From: Streptomyces vinaceus | Lineage (GTDB): Bacteria; Actinomycetota; Actinomycetes; Streptomycetales; Streptomycetaceae | Assembly: GCF_008704935.1 (NCBI RefSeq) | Contig: NZ_CP023692.1 | Span: 248,001-312,000, forward strand | Length of the DNA stretch: 64,000 nucleotides | Reading direction: 5' to 3' | In this document: positions 50,571-59,607 of the stretch, piece after piece | How the letters are laid out: each line of letters opens with the position of its first letter | How positions within the stretch are numbered: the first letter of the stretch is position 1 | Notes under the pieces: generated by a model | The model's database searches: none | What the model saw: only the letters and a program-made list of their open reading frames with translations | What the model was told of the DNA's origin: nothing | Made by a program: the position numbers and the translations under genes

Positions 50571-52030
50571 GGCGTTCGCTGGCCGGGGTCGCGCTGGCCG
50601 TGACCTCCATGGTCGCCCTCTCCTTCCTCATACCGCTGGGCGCACTGGTGATGTCGCTGGTCAAGGCACAGGCCGTCACCGCGGCCGAACAGCGCGCCGC
50701 CGCCCTGGCCCCCATCCTCACCCTGACCACGGACCCCTCCGCCCTGCGCGAGTCCGCCGCGAGTCTGGACCCGGCCCAGCAGCTGGTGATCCACCTGCCG
50801 GCGGACGCCGCCCCGCTCGGCAGCTCCAAGGCCCCCGCCGAGCTGCTCGAACGGGCCCAGCAGGGGCGGGAGTCCATCTCCCAGGAGATACCGGGCGGCT
50901 GGATCTGCCTGCAGCCGGTGGTGCTCCCCGGCGACCGCGTCGCCGTCATCGAGAACTTCGTTCCCGAGGAGGAACTGACCCACGGGGTCAAGGAGTCGTG
51001 GGCGGTCATGGCCTTCCTCGCGGTGGCGCTGATCGGCGGTTCCGTCCTGGTGGCCGACCGGCTGGGCTCGAAGGTCGTCAGGTCTTCGAAGAAGCTCGCC
51101 CAGGCCTCGCGCGCACTCGGCCAGGGCGATCTGGACACCCGGGTGGACCCCGTGGGCCCCAGGGAACTGCGGGACGCGGGCGTCGCCTTCAACGCGATGG
51201 CGCACCGGATGACCGAGCTGCTCGCCGTCGAGCGCGAGCTCGTCGCCGACCTCTCGCACCGGCTGCGGACGCCGCTCACCGCACTGCACCTGGCGTCCGA
51301 GCGCATGGCGGGCACCCCCGAATCGGCCAGGGTCGAGGCGGCCGTCGGTGAACTGGAGGCGGAACTGCGGGCCATCATCGCCGCGGCCCGCACCCCGCTC
51401 GCCGTGGGTCCGATGGGCCTGGGCATGCTGGGTACGGAACCCTCCACGGGCCACGACTCCGCCGGGGCGGCCGGAGCCGGCGCTGCGGCCGGCCCGCGCT
51501 GCGAGGCGGCCGACGTGGTCCGTCGGCGCACCGCCTTCTGGTCGGTCCTGGCCGAGCAGCAGAACCGGTGCTGCACCGTGGACGTGACCCAGGAACCCAC
51601 GGCCGTGGCGCTCTCGGACGACGACGTCGCCGCCGTGGTGGACGCGCTCATCGGCAACATCTTCCGCCACACCGCTCCCGGGACGCCGTTCGGCGTCCAG
51701 GTGGTGCGGACGGCCCAGGCCGTGGAGCTGGTCGTGGAGGACGGCGGGCCGGGGATCCCGGAACCGGAGCTGGCCCTCTCCCGCGGGAGCAGCACCGGTT
51801 CCACCGGGCTGGGCCTCGACATCGCGGGACGGGCCGCGTCCGCGACGGGCGGCTCGGTGCACATCGGCCGCGGCCCCCTGGGCGGGGCACGCATCACGGT
51901 GTCGTTCACTCTGGCCCCGCCGGCTCCGGCCGAACGCGGACGTCGCCTCTCGCGCCGCAGGCCGACGTGGCCGGCATGGCCTGCGTCTGCGAGGTGGCCG
52001 AGGCGGCCGAGGCGGCTGCGCGGACGATAG
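50567..52030 (+). CDS. Sensor histidine kinase (HisKA/HAMP), TTG start
   Basis: A 487-residue membrane kinase with an N-terminal helix (LAVTSMVALSFLIPLGALVMSL), an external sensor of about 110 residues, a second helix (AVMAFLAVALIGGSVLVA) and a HAMP-like segment. The H-box is ERELVADLSHRLRTPLTALHLASERM near residue 225. The ATPase domain has ALIGNIFRHTAPGTP (N-box) and VVEDGGPGIPEPE with a short glycine-rich end. A TTG start overlaps the regulator's TGA. The C-terminal 35 residues are rich in Arg, Pro and Trp and look disordered. Partner of the preceding regulator. Confidence 0.88.
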   Translation: MRRSLAGVALAVTSMVALSFLIPLGALVMSLVKAQAVTAAEQRAAALAPILTLTTDPSALRESAASLDPAQQLVIHLPADAAPLGSSKAPAELLERAQQGRESISQEIPGGWICLQPVVLPGDRVAVIENFVPEEELTHGVKESWAVMAFLAVALIGGSVLVADRLGSKVVRSSKKLAQASRALGQGDLDTRVDPVGPRELRDAGVAFNAMAHRMTELLAVERELVADLSHRLRTPLTALHLASERMAGTPESARVEAAVGELEAELRAIIAAARTPLAVGPMGLGMLGTEPSTGHDSAGAAGAGAAAGPRCEAADVVRRRTAFWSVLAEQQNRCCTVDVTQEPTAVALSDDDVAAVVDALIGNIFRHTAPGTPFGVQVVRTAQAVELVVEDGGPGIPEPELALSRGSSTGSTGLGLDIAGRAASATGGSVHIGRGPLGGARITVSFTLAPPAPAERGRRLSRRRPTWPAWPASARWPRRPRRLRGR

Positions 52031-52126
52031 GGCGGTCCTGTTTGTGGCCGACCGCCCACTGTTTGCCCGATCGGAACTGCCGTACATGTTGAAGCCGCGG
52101 TTCGACCGATCACTTTGGGGGGCATC

Positions 52127-53335
52127 ATGCGCAGACCCTTACGTGCCTGGATCCTGGTGGGCGCGAGCCTGCTCGCGGCGGGCGCCGGTCCGGCGTACGC
52201 GGCTGACACGCCGCCGGCCGGGTCGGCGGCGGGGGCAGGGGCGGCGCCCGCCGTGCGGTACACCGTGCACGACCTCGGCACCCTGGGCGGTACCCGCAGC
52301 AAAGCGACCGCGATCGAGGGCGACACGGTCGTCGGGAGCTCGTGGACGAGCGGCGACGCCGCCGAGCACGCCTTCGCCTACGACCTGCGCGGGCGCACCA
52401 TGACCGATCTCGGCACCCTGGGGGGCTCCAGCGAGGCCACCGATACGGAGGGGGACTACGTCGTCGGGCAGTCTGAGCTCTCCGCCGGGGGCCCGACCCA
52501 CGGATTCGCCTACGATCTCCGGACCCGACGCCTCGTGGACATCGGCACGCTCGGCGGCAGCGGCAGCCACGTCACCGGTCTCAGCGGCGACACCGTCGTG
52601 GGTACGTCCTCACTGCCCGGCGACGCGGTCACCCACGCGTTCGCGTACAGCCTGCGCACCCGGACGATGACCGATCTCGGCAGCCTCGCCGGCCCGTCGG
52701 GCGTCAGCGCCGCCGCGGCCGTCAGCGGTGCGACCGTCGTGGGCAGCTCCTCCCTGCCGGGCTCGCCCGCCACCCTCACGCACGGGTTCGCGTACAGCCT
52801 GCGCACCGGGAGGATGACCGACCTCGGAACCCTCGGCGGGAACTCCAGCACGGCCAACGCGGTCAGCGGTTCCACCGTGGTCGGTCAGTCCCGGACCACC
52901 GGGAACGGCCTCGCCGGATATGCCTACGACCTGCGCACCGGCGTCCGCACGGACCTGGGGTCCCGCTTCCTGACCCGGCAACTGATCAGCGGGAGCACCG
53001 TGGTCGGCGGTGACGGCCTGCTCGCCAGCTCGTTCGACCTCACGACGCACACGAGTGCCGTGATCGGCTCCGGGCGCGGTGTCACGGAGGTCAGGCAGAT
53101 CTCCGGGAACCTCATGGTCGGCGACAATTTCGCTCCCAACTCCTTCGCGTTCGTCGCCCGCGCCGACAACGGCGCGTTCGCCTACCTGCCGTCCCTCGGT
53201 GGCCTCAACTCACACGCGGCGCAGGTCAACGGCCGCGGCGTCGTCGCAGGCAGCGCGGCGCCGGCGGCCTCCGACCCGTCCAGCGCCAACGGCCCGTTCC
53301 ACGCCACGGTGTGGGTGCCGCACCCCGTGGCGTAG
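52127..53335 (+). CDS. Secreted HAF-repeat protein
   Basis: A 402-residue protein with a signal peptide (MRRPLRAWILVGASLLAAGAGPAYA-like start, cut near residue 25). The mature part is built from about six repeats of roughly 45 residues. Each carries DLGTLGG-type strands, then a V(S)G-x2-VVG turn and a THAFAY strand, the pattern of extracellular HAF-family repeats that probably form a beta-propeller. No catalytic residues can be assigned. A G-run lies just before the ATG. Its role may be binding of a surface or extracellular ligand. Confidence 0.75.
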   Translation: MRRPLRAWILVGASLLAAGAGPAYAADTPPAGSAAGAGAAPAVRYTVHDLGTLGGTRSKATAIEGDTVVGSSWTSGDAAEHAFAYDLRGRTMTDLGTLGGSSEATDTEGDYVVGQSELSAGGPTHGFAYDLRTRRLVDIGTLGGSGSHVTGLSGDTVVGTSSLPGDAVTHAFAYSLRTRTMTDLGSLAGPSGVSAAAAVSGATVVGSSSLPGSPATLTHGFAYSLRTGRMTDLGTLGGNSSTANAVSGSTVVGQSRTTGNGLAGYAYDLRTGVRTDLGSRFLTRQLISGSTVVGGDGLLASSFDLTTHTSAVIGSGRGVTEVRQISGNLMVGDNFAPNSFAFVARADNGAFAYLPSLGGLNSHAAQVNGRGVVAGSAAPAASDPSSANGPFHATVWVPHPVA

Positions 53336-53345
53336 GAGCCGTGCG

Positions 53346-54305
53346 CTAGCGCCCGCGCGCGCCGAAGGCTCCGGGCAGGGGTCCGTCCGCCCCCAGCCCG
53401 GAACCCTCCCGGGTGCGCGGGCGGTAGCGGGATACGGCCACCCCGGTCAGGCACAGCAGGCCGCCCAGCAGGGTCAGCCAGGCCGGGACCTCGCCCAGGA
53501 GGATCCAGCTCAGCAGGACGACGATGGCGGGCACGGCGTACGTCGTCGCGCCGAGCTTCCCCGCCGGCATCCGTGCCAGGGCGTAGGTCCAGGTGGTGAA
53601 GGCGAGGGCGGTCGGGACCACGCCCAGGTAGACCATGTTCAGGGTCGCGGAGAGCGGGGCCTTCGGGACCTCGGCCACCAGCTGACCGGCGAACGGCAGG
53701 CAGGCCACGGTCCCCGCGAAACAGCTGTACGCGGTGATCTGCAGCGGCGTCCCGAAGGCGAGCGCGGGCTTCTGCGCGACGACGCCCGTCGCGTACGCCA
53801 CCGCCGCGAGCAGGCACAGCACCACGCCGAGCACCGAGGTCGAGCCGTCACCGCCGGAGGACATCGACAGGCCGACGACCACGGCGCCGGCGAAGGAGAC
53901 GGCCATGCCCGTCAGCAGCCTCGGCGGCAGGGCCTCGCCGAGCAGGCGGGCCGCGAGGAGCGCCATCAGGATCGGACCGGTGTTCACCAGCAGGGACGCG
54001 GTGCCCGCGTCGACGAGACGTTCGCCCCAGTTCAGCGCGACCGTGTAGCCGCCGAACCAGACGAGACCGGACAGCAGGATGCCGCGGCGGGCGCCCCGCG
54101 GGGGCAGTCCTTCGCGGCGCACGAGGAGGATCACCCCCAGCACCAGCGAGGCGGCGAGCAGCCTGCCGAGGGCGAGGGCCCCCGGCGAGTAGGCGGCTCC
54201 GGCGCTGCGGATCGAGACGAAGGCCGATGCCCAGGCGAACACCGTGCAGCAGACGGCGGCGCCGATGAGGAGGCCGGGCGGAAGGGCACGCGAGTGGGTC
54301 TTCAT
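53346..54305 (-). CDS. EamA/DMT superfamily transporter
   Basis: A 319-residue membrane protein with ten helices in two EamA repeats (about 8-140 and 155-290). AWASAFVSIRSAGAAYSPGALALGRLL in helix 1-2 and GVVPTALAFTTWTYALARMPAGKLGATTYAVPAIVVLLSWILLGE in helix 8-9 are typical. The drug/metabolite transporter family exports small metabolites. It lies 89 bases downstream of an ArsR-type regulator on the same strand and is probably co-transcribed and controlled by it. Confidence 0.88.
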   Translation of the reverse strand: MKTHSRALPPGLLIGAAVCCTVFAWASAFVSIRSAGAAYSPGALALGRLLAASLVLGVILLVRREGLPPRGARRGILLSGLVWFGGYTVALNWGERLVDAGTASLLVNTGPILMALLAARLLGEALPPRLLTGMAVSFAGAVVVGLSMSSGGDGSTSVLGVVLCLLAAVAYATGVVAQKPALAFGTPLQITAYSCFAGTVACLPFAGQLVAEVPKAPLSATLNMVYLGVVPTALAFTTWTYALARMPAGKLGATTYAVPAIVVLLSWILLGEVPAWLTLLGGLLCLTGVAVSRYRPRTREGSGLGADGPLPGAFGARGR

Positions 54306-54394
54306 GGCTCCGACTCTACCCCTAATCCTTCGGTGTCCGCCGAAGTATTTCTGCTGCAACTTTCCGGAAGGGGCCCCGAGCCCTGGAAAGCCCT

Positions 54395-55129
54395 TCAGCT
54401 CCACGCCCGCGGGTCGAGGCCGAGCAGGTCCCCGAAGGCCCGCTCGCCCGCAGCCGTCACCAGCAGGCCCCGTCCGCCGCCCTCGGGGCGCACCACCCAC
54501 CCCTCGTCCAGGGCCCGCGCGCACAGCCGCGCCCCGACCAGACCGCCCAGATGGCGCCGGCGTTCGGTCCAGTCCAGGCATGAGCTGGCCGGCGGCCTGC
54601 GACCCGCGCCCGTCACATCGACCTCCGCCCGGCGGCACCAGTCGAGCCCGCTCTCGGTCAGCGTGAAGACGGCCTCCGTGCGCAGCAGGCCCAGGCGTTC
54701 CATCGCGTCGGTCACCGCCATGCCGAGCCGCCCCGCGAAATGGTCGTAGCAGGTGCGGGCCCGCGCCAGCGGATCGGGCGCGGAGACCACCGGCACGGCG
54801 TGCGCCGCGTCCCGGCCCGGGACGGCGTACGAGGCCAGCTCGTCCACCAGCCGGGCGGTGGCGGCGTCGGCGATGCGCACGTAGCTGTGCCGCCCCTGCC
54901 GCTCCGTCACGCAGATCCCCGCGTCCAGGAGCCGGGTGAGGTGCCCGCTGACGGTGGAGGGGGCGACCCCGGTGGTCCGGGCCAGTTCCCCCGCGGTCCA
55001 GGCCCGCCCCTCCAGCAGGGTCATGCAGATGGCGGCCCGGGTCTCGTCCGCCAGTGCGGCGGCGAGGGCGGCGAGCCGCGCGGCGGGGGCCGGCGCGTCG
55101 GCGGGCCCGGAAGCAGGTACGTGATCCAT
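54395..55129 (-). CDS. ArsR-family transcriptional regulator
   Basis: A 244-residue regulator. The winged helix-turn-helix (about 15-85) reads LAAALADETRAAICMTLLEGRAWTAGELARTTGVAPSTVSGHLTRLLDAGICVTERQGRHSYVRIA. No metal-binding Cys pair is seen in the recognition helix. The C-terminal half has DWTERRRHLGGLVGARL, as in many long actinobacterial ArsR proteins. Start MDHVPA at 55129 is used; the ATG at 55147 has no ribosome site. It likely controls the adjacent EamA transporter. Confidence 0.82.
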   Translation of the reverse strand: MDHVPASGPADAPAPAARLAALAAALADETRAAICMTLLEGRAWTAGELARTTGVAPSTVSGHLTRLLDAGICVTERQGRHSYVRIADAATARLVDELASYAVPGRDAAHAVPVVSAPDPLARARTCYDHFAGRLGMAVTDAMERLGLLRTEAVFTLTESGLDWCRRAEVDVTGAGRRPPASSCLDWTERRRHLGGLVGARLCARALDEGWVVRPEGGGRGLLVTAAGERAFGDLLGLDPRAWS

Positions 55130-55276
55130 GTTTCCAGGGTGCCTCATCGTTTCGGCATATGGCGAATGATGGAGCGGGTTCCCTCAAGAGCTGCGCTCCG
55201 TGCATCGGCCGAACCACCCGGGGCCTTCCGCTCCGACCGTGTGTGACCATCCCATGATCCTTTCGTTGTCCGCATC

Positions 55277-57238
55277 GTGGGACAACGTCAGAGACCCGGA
55301 ACCGGGCTGCGCCAGGCTGAAGCGGTCATCGTCGAGCGCTACCCCCAACTCCTGCGGCTGGCATATCTCGTGCTGCCGTCCGACCTCGACCGGCACACGC
55401 GGCTGCTGCGCGCCCACCGCGCCGTCCAGCACTCCCTGCGCGCCGCGGGCCGTCGGGCGGACCGGGGCGGGGATCCGCTGGCGGCCGTACGGGCCGAGGT
55501 GGTGCGGCACGCGGCCGGACGGCCGCGCGGACCGCTGCCGCCGTGGGTGTGGGGGCTGCGCATGTGGCCCAGCGCCGAGGGGCTCGACGAGGAGGCCCGC
55601 AGGCTCACGGGGCTGACCCCGTACGCCCGCGCCGCTTTCGTGCTGGGCCGCTTCGACGGGCTCGACGAGGAGGCCGCGGCGGCGGTGCTGGCGCGGGCCG
55701 GGGCCGGTGATCCGGCGGGCGAGGTGCGGGCGGCGGGCGCGGCCGGAGCCGGAGCCCCGGCCGGGGCCGGAGCCGCCCCTGCGGCGCCGGGAACCTCGGG
55801 CGCGGGGCCGGATCCGGGGCCCGACAGGGAATCGGTCCTGCACCCGGCGGACGTCCACACCCGTCCCACCGATCTGTTGCTGCGGCGCACCCGGGTCCGC
55901 GCCGCCTGGGGCCTCGCCGCCGTCCTGCTGCTGGCCGCCGGGCTGACCCGGGCCGGCGTCGCCGGGACGGACGCCGGGCTCCCCGCCCCCTACGCCGGAG
56001 CGCCCGTCGCCCGCGCCGCCCTCGATCCCGCGCGCCTGGTCCGAGTGCCCGCCCAGGCCTGGTCCGACACCGGCCGGGTGGACTTCACCGCCTGGCCCGC
56101 CCGCGGTCCGCGCACCGGGGACCGGGCGCTGCTCGCCCGGGCGCTGGGCGCCTGGGCCGCGCCGACCTCCGCCACGGCCGTCACCACCGCCCCCTCGACC
56201 TCGGCGGAGCCACCGGAGCACCCGCCGCAGCTGCTGTTCGCGGGGGATCCCCGGCCGGGGACGGCCGTCGTCGTGTTCCTCGACGCCGACCGGATCGTCC
56301 GCTACACCGAGCAGGGCGGCCGCCGGAGCCTCGACATCGCCCGGACCGACGACGCCGACGTCACCACGGCCGCCGCCGTCACCCTGAACCGCGAGGGGAA
56401 CACCGCCCACTGGCTCCTCGCGCCGTGGATCGCCACCGCGGGGGTCCGGGACCTCACCGCACCCGCCACCGCCGTCCGGCCCCTGGCGATCGGCCCCGAC
56501 GGGACGGTCACCACGGAACTCCCGCCCGGGACCGGGCGCGAGGCCGACTCCGCCGCGGGCCCGTCCCGGGAGCGCTGCGGGCCGCGCCCGGTCCTGGAGG
56601 TCGCCTCCTCGCCCCGGATCGTGGAGAAGCACTCCTTCCTCCTCGCCGACCTCGGCGGGCTGCTTCCCGTCCACCTCACCTACACCCCGCCCGTGGAGGG
56701 CGCCGACGTACCACCGGCCCGCCAGCCGCGCGAGGCGACGGGGCCCGCCGCCCTGGCCCGCTGGGCCCAGGAGGCCTGCGCGCTGGCTGCGACGGACGGG
56801 CGGGCGGTCCGGTCGCTCAACCTGTGGGACTTCGCCGTCACGGAGCTCCCGGAGACCCCGGGGCGGGCCGTCTGGTCCTGTACGCGGGCCACCTGGTGGA
56901 CCGGCCGGGGCGACGTCCGGATCCGGCTGCGGCCCCCTGCGGGAGACGCGTTGACCGTGGCCCAGGTCGGGTCCACCGCGGCCTGCGGCCGGTTCGGCCA
57001 GCACGTCCTCGCGGCGACGGTCTGGCGGGCGCCGTCCGGCCGGAGCTACCAACTGGCCGCGGGCAGCCGTGAGGTCGTGGAGATCAAAGCCACCGGGTCG
57101 CTCAACAGCCGTACGCCCGGCCGGAGCCTCGCGGTCGCGGCCCCCGCGGCACCCGCTCCCCCGGCCACCTTGACGGCGACCCTGCACAGCGGCGCGGTGA
57201 TCACCGCTCTCGACGCCCGGGGCGGCGGCCGGGACTGA
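55277..57238 (+). CDS. Large membrane protein with sigma-factor-like N-terminus, unknown function
   Basis: A 653-residue protein. Residues 10-140 have features reminiscent of a degenerate ECF-sigma-like helical region: an N-terminal VIVERYPQLLRLAYLVLP and LTPYARAAFVLGRFDGLDEEAAAAVL near residue 113. A Gly/Ala/Pro-rich linker, one transmembrane helix (AAWGLAAVLLLAAGLTRAG, near 215) and a 400-residue outer part with several Cys follow. The outer part has no recognised family. It could be a membrane-tethered regulator with an external sensor. GTG at 55277 is the start. The similarity to sigma factors is weak and by eye only. Confidence 0.55.
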   Translation: MGQRQRPGTGLRQAEAVIVERYPQLLRLAYLVLPSDLDRHTRLLRAHRAVQHSLRAAGRRADRGGDPLAAVRAEVVRHAAGRPRGPLPPWVWGLRMWPSAEGLDEEARRLTGLTPYARAAFVLGRFDGLDEEAAAAVLARAGAGDPAGEVRAAGAAGAGAPAGAGAAPAAPGTSGAGPDPGPDRESVLHPADVHTRPTDLLLRRTRVRAAWGLAAVLLLAAGLTRAGVAGTDAGLPAPYAGAPVARAALDPARLVRVPAQAWSDTGRVDFTAWPARGPRTGDRALLARALGAWAAPTSATAVTTAPSTSAEPPEHPPQLLFAGDPRPGTAVVVFLDADRIVRYTEQGGRRSLDIARTDDADVTTAAAVTLNREGNTAHWLLAPWIATAGVRDLTAPATAVRPLAIGPDGTVTTELPPGTGREADSAAGPSRERCGPRPVLEVASSPRIVEKHSFLLADLGGLLPVHLTYTPPVEGADVPPARQPREATGPAALARWAQEACALAATDGRAVRSLNLWDFAVTELPETPGRAVWSCTRATWWTGRGDVRIRLRPPAGDALTVAQVGSTAACGRFGQHVLAATVWRAPSGRSYQLAAGSREVVEIKATGSLNSRTPGRSLAVAAPAAPAPPATLTATLHSGAVITALDARGGGRD

Positions 57239-57318
57239 CGGCCGTGCCGCCGTTCCCCGCTGCCGCCGCGGGCCCCGCAGGTCCTGGGCCCCGCCACCGG
57301 CTCGGTCGGCTCACGCGG

Positions 57319-58383
57319 TCATGACGCGCCGGCGTCGGCGGGCCAGGACGTAGCGCGGGCAGGGGTGTTGCCGGGCTGTACGTACAGGATCTGGTCCAAG
57401 TGGCCGGGCCCCGAGGCCGGGACGACCTCGGGTGCGGTGCGGTAGCGCAGCGTGTCCCTCTGCCAGGCGTGGTAGCCGGACATCCACGCGGTCATGATCC
57501 CGACGTACGTGCCCACCGCGGCCCGTTCCGGGCGGCGCAGGCCCAGCTGCGCGCAGAGCGCGGGTACGTGCGCCGCGAGCTCCCGGAACCGCCCGACGAG
57601 CCGGTTCACGCGGTGGACGGCCGCCGTGACGGCTTCGTCGCGGTCGAGGTGGCGGGTGTGTTCGAGGACGAGGACCAGGTTGTCGACGTCGCCGCGGGCC
57701 TCCTCCTTCTCCAGCGAGTACACGTCGTTGCACATGAGGGTCACGTCGATGGCCGCCTGGCGCATGATGCGCAGCTGGGGTGCGTGGAAGGCGGCCGCCG
57801 GGACGGTGATGCCTGCGGCGCGTTCGCCGAGGGAGAGGGGCAGATCGGTGGCGGCGATGCCGCGGCGGACCTGGAGGTAGGTCGTCATGTCGGCGGGGGT
57901 TCCGCGCAGGCGCCCTATCGCTTCGTGCGCGTGCGCGGCGAAGTAGTACTCCCATTCGTGTGCGGTCCGGGCGGTCCAGGCGGGGTGGGCACCGCGCGTG
58001 CCGCGGGCCCGCAGGTCGGCGAACGCCTCCGTGCACGGGTCGCTCCCGGCGGGCGGGGCGGCGCCGTGCGCGACGTCGATCAACTGCTGGCAGACGCGGG
58101 CGGTCCGGGCCGGGTCCAGGCCGAGGGGCCCGTCGAACTGGTCGTCGAAGACGAAGAAGAAGCCCATCGCGTCGGCACACAGGTCCAGGGCCGGGCCGCG
58201 GGCGTGGGGGAAGCCGAGGGCGGCCAGGCGCGGCATGTCCCAGGAGGCGTACCAGGCGACGGCACGGTCGTCCGACACCAGGCCGTGCCCGCGAACCCAC
58301 TCCAGGTTGTGCCGGCGGGCCTCGTCCAGCCCCGGGCCGACCGGCGCGGCGGCGGGGAGGTCGAAGTCGATGTCCTGTGGCAC
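57319..58383 (-). CDS. Class I terpene (sesquiterpene-type) cyclase
   Basis: A 354-residue terpene synthase of usual bacterial length. The Asp-rich motif [11 protein letters not shown] is near residue 85 and the NSE triad NDVYSLEKE near 227 (N-D-x2-S-x3-E). Further landmarks are the Arg-containing region before the NSE motif and YMSGYHAW-type C-terminal aromatic residues. It should bind Mg2+ and cyclise farnesyl or geranyl diphosphate; the product is not predictable. GTG at 58383 follows GGGAGG by four bases and is preferred over GTG at 58413, which has none. It lies 90 bases after an SDR gene on the same strand. Confidence 0.87.
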   Translation of the reverse strand: MPQDIDFDLPAAAPVGPGLDEARRHNLEWVRGHGLVSDDRAVAWYASWDMPRLAALGFPHARGPALDLCADAMGFFFVFDDQFDGPLGLDPARTARVCQQLIDVAHGAAPPAGSDPCTEAFADLRARGTRGAHPAWTARTAHEWEYYFAAHAHEAIGRLRGTPADMTTYLQVRRGIAATDLPLSLGERAAGITVPAAAFHAPQLRIMRQAAIDVTLMCNDVYSLEKEEARGDVDNLVLVLEHTRHLDRDEAVTAAVHRVNRLVGRFRELAAHVPALCAQLGLRRPERAAVGTYVGIMTAWMSGYHAWQRDTLRYRTAPEVVPASGPGHLDQILYVQPGNTPARATSWPADAGAS

Positions 58384-58473
58384 GGGTCCTCCCGTGGTCG
58401 TGGGGAGCGGCACGGTCCGGCTGGTTCCGCGCCATTCGAAGGGAAAGGATTCTGCAGATGACCGCTCACGGCC

Positions 58474-59481
58474 TCAGACCCCGGCGGCGGCCGATGGCTC
58501 CTCGTTCCCGGGGGCCGGGGCGGCTGCCGGGGTCGTGAGGTCCAGCGCGAGTGGCCGCGTGCCGCCGATGCCCAGCCGGGCGAGGGAGAACGCCATGGAC
58601 GCGCCGACGCTGTCCGGCGTGTGGAACGCGTCGGTACTGCGGACCGCGGCCAGGTGGTCGCGGACCGATTCGGGGGTGTGGTCCTCCTTCCACAGCACGC
58701 CTTCGGTGGCGCCCAGGAAGATCCGCCCGACGCGGCGGCCCGCCGCGTGCAGGAGCTGGCCCGTGCACGGCACGGACTCGTGCGCCAGCAGCGCCACCAC
58801 GGAGGCCGCGTGCCGTGCGGGGAAGGCATCGGTGAGCAGGGCGGTCATCGGAGCATCGCCCTGGAGGGCCTCCAGGGACATGCGGGTGGCGGCGATCGGC
58901 ACGACCGCGTTGACCCTGATCCCGTGCGGGGCCCCCTCGGCGGCGAGCGACGTGGTCAGCCCCAGGACGGCGCCCTTGCCCGCGGCGTAGACGCTGAGGC
59001 CGGTGGAGCCGAACAGGGCGTCGGAGCAGGTGTTGACGATCCGTCCGTACCCGGACGCGACCATGTGCGGCCATGCGGCGCGCAGCATGTTGAGGGTCCC
59101 GCCCACGTGGGTGTCCAATACGCGCCGGCACTCCTCGTCGGTGAGTTCCCCGAGCGGGCGCAGGATCGATATGCCGGCGTTGTTGACCAGGACGTCCAAC
59201 CGACCTGCGGCACCCAGCGCCGCCGCGGTCAGGGCCCGGGCGCCGTCCGCGGTCGTGACGTCGTGGACGTCCGCGACCGCCTCCCCGCCGAGCGAGCGGA
59301 TCTCCTCGGCCACCGCCCGGGCGGGCGAGGACGAGGCCCCGCGCCCGTCGATCCCCGTCCCGACGTCGTTGACGACCACCGTCGCGCCCCGGGCCGCGAG
59401 GAAGAGTGCGTACTCCCGGCCCAGCCCGCGGCCGCCGCCGGTCACCACCGCCACGCGCCCCTCGAAACGGATCTCGTCCAT
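58474..59481 (-). CDS. Short-chain dehydrogenase/reductase next to terpene cyclase
   Basis: A 335-residue classical SDR with a long C-terminal extension. The cofactor turn is GGGRGLGREYA (TGxxxGxG type, near residue 15) and NNAG is near 99. The catalytic Ser, Tyr and Lys are seen in NTCSDALFGSTGLSVYAAGKGA near 148-165. It is related to HSD17B4/MFE-like SDRs. The extension of about 80 residues has no recognised fold. With the cyclase downstream it forms a small terpene unit and probably oxidises a terpene alcohol. MDEIRFEG at 59481 is taken as the start. Confidence 0.85.
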   Translation of the reverse strand: MDEIRFEGRVAVVTGGGRGLGREYALFLAARGATVVVNDVGTGIDGRGASSSPARAVAEEIRSLGGEAVADVHDVTTADGARALTAAALGAAGRLDVLVNNAGISILRPLGELTDEECRRVLDTHVGGTLNMLRAAWPHMVASGYGRIVNTCSDALFGSTGLSVYAAGKGAVLGLTTSLAAEGAPHGIRVNAVVPIAATRMSLEALQGDAPMTALLTDAFPARHAASVVALLAHESVPCTGQLLHAAGRRVGRIFLGATEGVLWKEDHTPESVRDHLAAVRSTDAFHTPDSVGASMAFSLARLGIGGTRPLALDLTTPAAAPAPGNEEPSAAAGV

Positions 59482-59607
59482 CCCGTCCACCACCCCATCC
59501 GAAGACGTGCGATTCCCGCACACCCTGCCCGCGCGGCAGGGATCCGGACAGGGAGCGCGACGGGCGGTCCGACGCATTCGCACACGCCTCGGCCACCGCC
59601 GAACGCT

